From contig NZ_KQ949028.1 in the NCBI RefSeq assembly GCF_001514285.1, positions 62,001 to 126,000 of the forward strand: DNA of 64,000 nucleotides, read 5' to 3'. The notes beneath the pieces are model-generated. The model did not search any database. It saw only the letters and a program-made list of their open reading frames with translations, and was not told the DNA's origin. This DNA comes from Streptomyces sp. DSM 15324. GTDB lineage: Bacteria > Actinomycetota > Actinomycetes > Streptomycetales > Streptomycetaceae. Numbering within the stretch: position 1 is the stretch's first letter; every line of letters begins with the position of its first letter. Position numbers and translations under genes: made by a program. Shown piece by piece: positions 62,438 to 64,000 of this stretch.

Positions 62438-63328
62438 TTGCAGCAACCGGAAATGTTCACCGATCTCGACGTCGCGAGCACGACCAAGTCGGTGATGAAA
62501 AAGCTCCCCGAGGTCACGCTGGCGTTCTGGATCATGAAGATCGCCGCCACCACCCTCGGCGAGACGGCCGGCGACCTCTTCGCGCAGACCCTCAAGCTCG
62601 GCTACTTCCTCACCACGATCGCGCTGTTCCTCGTCTTCGTGGTGACGCTGGTCGTCCAGCTCAGGTCCAGCCGCTACCACCCGTTCTTCTACTGGACCGT
62701 GATCCTGTCGACCAGCATGGCCGGCACCACGACGTCCGACTTCATGAACCGCGACGCCAGTACCAAGTACCTCTCGGGCGGCACCACTTCACTCGGCTGG
62801 GGACCGCAGGGCCTGGGTCTCGGCTACCCCACCGGCGCCGCGATCCTCATCTCGATGCTGCTGATCATCTTCGCCGTCTGGAAGGCGACCGGCATGACCT
62901 TCCAGATCCGCGACATCGTCACCTTCCGCGGCGAGGCCCTGTTCTGGTCTGCAATCCTCGTCTCCAACACCCTCGGCACCTCGATGGGCGACTTCCTCTC
63001 CGACAGCTCCGGCCTCGGCTATGCGGGCGGCGCGCTGCTCGTGACCGGGGCGCTCGCCGTCCTCGTCGTCCTGATGAAGGTGCCCGCCGTCCCGAACGTG
63101 CTTCTGTTCTGGATCGCCTTCGTCCTCACCCGCCCGCTGGGCGCCACGGCCGGTGACTTCCTGACCAAGCCGGTCGCCAAAGGAGGCCTGGATCTCGGTA
63201 CCGCGGGCTCCTCGGCCGTGCTGCTGGCCGTTCTGGTCGGCCTGATGGCCTATGCACAGGTCCAGGAGCGCAGGACCGCCGTCCCGCGCACACCGGAGCG
63301 GGAGACGGTCGCCCAGCAGGCCGACTGA
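62438..63328 (+). CDS. DUF347/COG4705 membrane protein 4
   Basis: 296 residues with eight helices in four DUF347 repeats: FWIMKIAATTLGETAGD, FYWTVILSTSMAGTTTSD, FWSAILVSNTLGTSMGD and FWIAFVLTRPLGATAGD. The TTG at 62438 is favoured by AGGAG 9 bases upstream; an ATG at 62453 is possible. Compared with copies 1 and 2 it has a longer loop between repeats 2 and 3 (TKYLSGGTTSLGWGPQ). It is followed closely by a convergent sensor kinase gene, repeating the DUF347-next-to-kinase arrangement at 30 kb. Confidence 0.85.
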   Translation: MQQPEMFTDLDVASTTKSVMKKLPEVTLAFWIMKIAATTLGETAGDLFAQTLKLGYFLTTIALFLVFVVTLVVQLRSSRYHPFFYWTVILSTSMAGTTTSDFMNRDASTKYLSGGTTSLGWGPQGLGLGYPTGAAILISMLLIIFAVWKATGMTFQIRDIVTFRGEALFWSAILVSNTLGTSMGDFLSDSSGLGYAGGALLVTGALAVLVVLMKVPAVPNVLLFWIAFVLTRPLGATAGDFLTKPVAKGGLDLGTAGSSAVLLAVLVGLMAYAQVQERRTAVPRTPERETVAQQAD

Positions 63329-63334
63329 GTCCGG

Positions 63335-64000
63335 TCACCCGGCGGGCAGGTCGACCAGGAAACGTGCCCCGGGTGTGTGCTCGGGGTCGTGGGAGACCTC
63401 GCCGCCGACGGCGCGGGCCAGGCGCCGCGCGAGCGGCAGTCCCAGGCCCGCCCCGTCGTGCCCGTCGTCGGAGTCCGCGCGCCGGCCGGGCTGGAAGAGA
63501 TGGTCGAGGAACTCCTCCGGTACGCCAGGACCGTCGTCGGTGACGTCGATGCGGACGCCGCTGGGCAACTGCCGTGCGGACACGGTCACCGTGGAGTCGG
63601 CATAGCGAACGGCATTGGCCAGCAGCGGGCTGACGATGCGTTCGAGAAGAGCGGAAGCGACGCCCGCCTCAAGCTCCTGGTCCGGCACGTCGACGACGGT
63701 CTTCAGCTGCTTCCGTGCGTCGAGGTCCTCGACCAGCCGCCGTAGCACGGGAGCGACAGCGGCGGCACCCACGGCCGTGCCGGTGGTCTGCCCGCCTTCG
63801 CGGGCGTCGTTCAACAGCGTGTCGCAGATGGTGCGTATGGACTGGGCGGCCTCCGCGATCACCTCGTGGGTGGCGTCGGTCTCGGCCGCCGAGCGCGGGC
63901 GGGCCCGCCACCAGTCGAGCTCGACGACGATCCGGGTGAGCGGGGTGCGCAGTTCGTGGGACAACTCCCCGGTCAGCTGCTGCTCGTGACGCAGCACGGT
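63335..64000 (-). CDS. Sensor histidine kinase, C-terminal part (5' end outside window)
   Basis: The frame is open to the right edge, so only the last ~220 residues are seen. H-box ELSHELRTPLTRI, an N-box region SPLLANAVRYAD, G1 DDGPGVPEEF and G2 DGAGLGLPLARRLA are present, so this is the transmitter domain. The membrane sensor and probably its regulator gene lie beyond the window. Its stop is 6 bases from the end of DUF347 gene 4, convergent. By analogy with 28925-30837 it may respond to the same stimulus. Confidence 0.9.
   Translation of the reverse strand, partial: TVLRHEQQLTGELSHELRTPLTRIVVELDWWRARPRSAAETDATHEVIAEAAQSIRTICDTLLNDAREGGQTTGTAVGAAAVAPVLRRLVEDLDARKQLKTVVDVPDQELEAGVASALLERIVSPLLANAVRYADSTVTVSARQLPSGVRIDVTDDGPGVPEEFLDHLFQPGRRADSDDGHDGAGLGLPLARRLARAVGGEVSHDPEHTPGARFLVDLPAG

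Overview
The window is high-GC actinobacterial chromosome, almost certainly Streptomyces or a close relative. Third codon positions are strongly G/C, GTG and TTG starts are common, and ATGA/GTGA stop-start overlaps occur throughout. The gene families are typical of the genus: CobN, a Nur-like Fur regulator, SodF, UrtABCDE, NikABCDE, a DmdR-type iron box, and many two-component systems. I saw no rRNA, tRNA, CRISPR array, phage or intact insertion sequence. All functional names rest on motifs and neighbourhood read by eye; no search was run.

Left third (1-17.4 kb), nickel, cobalt and nitrogen. The 3' end of cobN is followed by a Nur-like Fur regulator (minus strand) and an iron superoxide dismutase gene, sodF. 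Three dyads of the published Nur-box form (TTGCAA-N5-TTGCAA) are present: after cobN, in the nur-sodF intergenic region, and ahead of a complete nickel importer, nikABCDE. Between them lie an AmiC-like binding protein convergent with a MarR regulator, a full urea importer urtABCDE (urea feeds nickel-dependent urease), and a calcineurin-like phosphoesterase. The nik operon ends in a scar: a 5'-truncated sodF copy with its 3' UTR, a frameshifted GNAT gene, and an inverted nikE fragment.

17.4-28.5 kb, a candidate iron-controlled metallophore locus. On the minus strand are a 2OG oxygenase, SbnB-like and SbnA-like enzymes (2,3-diaminopropionate route), a fold-III PLP decarboxylase and a MATE exporter. 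Divergently transcribed is a dipeptide/nickel/opine-type ABC importer. Two good iron boxes sit in the shared promoter. No siderophore synthetase is present, so the product would be an unassembled small amino acid or aminocarboxylate.

28.9-33.1 kb and 61.6-64 kb, DUF347/COG4705 membrane proteins next to two-component systems. Three full genes and one deleted copy all carry the same 11-bp-spaced direct repeat (CAGGWTGCGTTCAGG) upstream. This defines a small, apparently undescribed regulon.

33.2-37.9 kb holds a GT-C glycosyltransferase with a flippase-like partner, an orphan FetB-type permease, a gene-poor decayed stretch, and a small acyl-CoA carboxylase epsilon-like protein.

38-54.4 kb holds two paralogous modules. 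Each has a lipoprotein, two ABC ATPases and one roughly 885-residue FtsX-family permease, plus a sensor kinase and an OmpR-type regulator. A secreted phosphatase-superfamily protein lies between them.

54.9-61.5 kb holds an SsuABC/NMT1-type importer divergent from a CitA/CitB-type two-component pair, then a BASS-family transporter. The window ends inside a sensor kinase gene.
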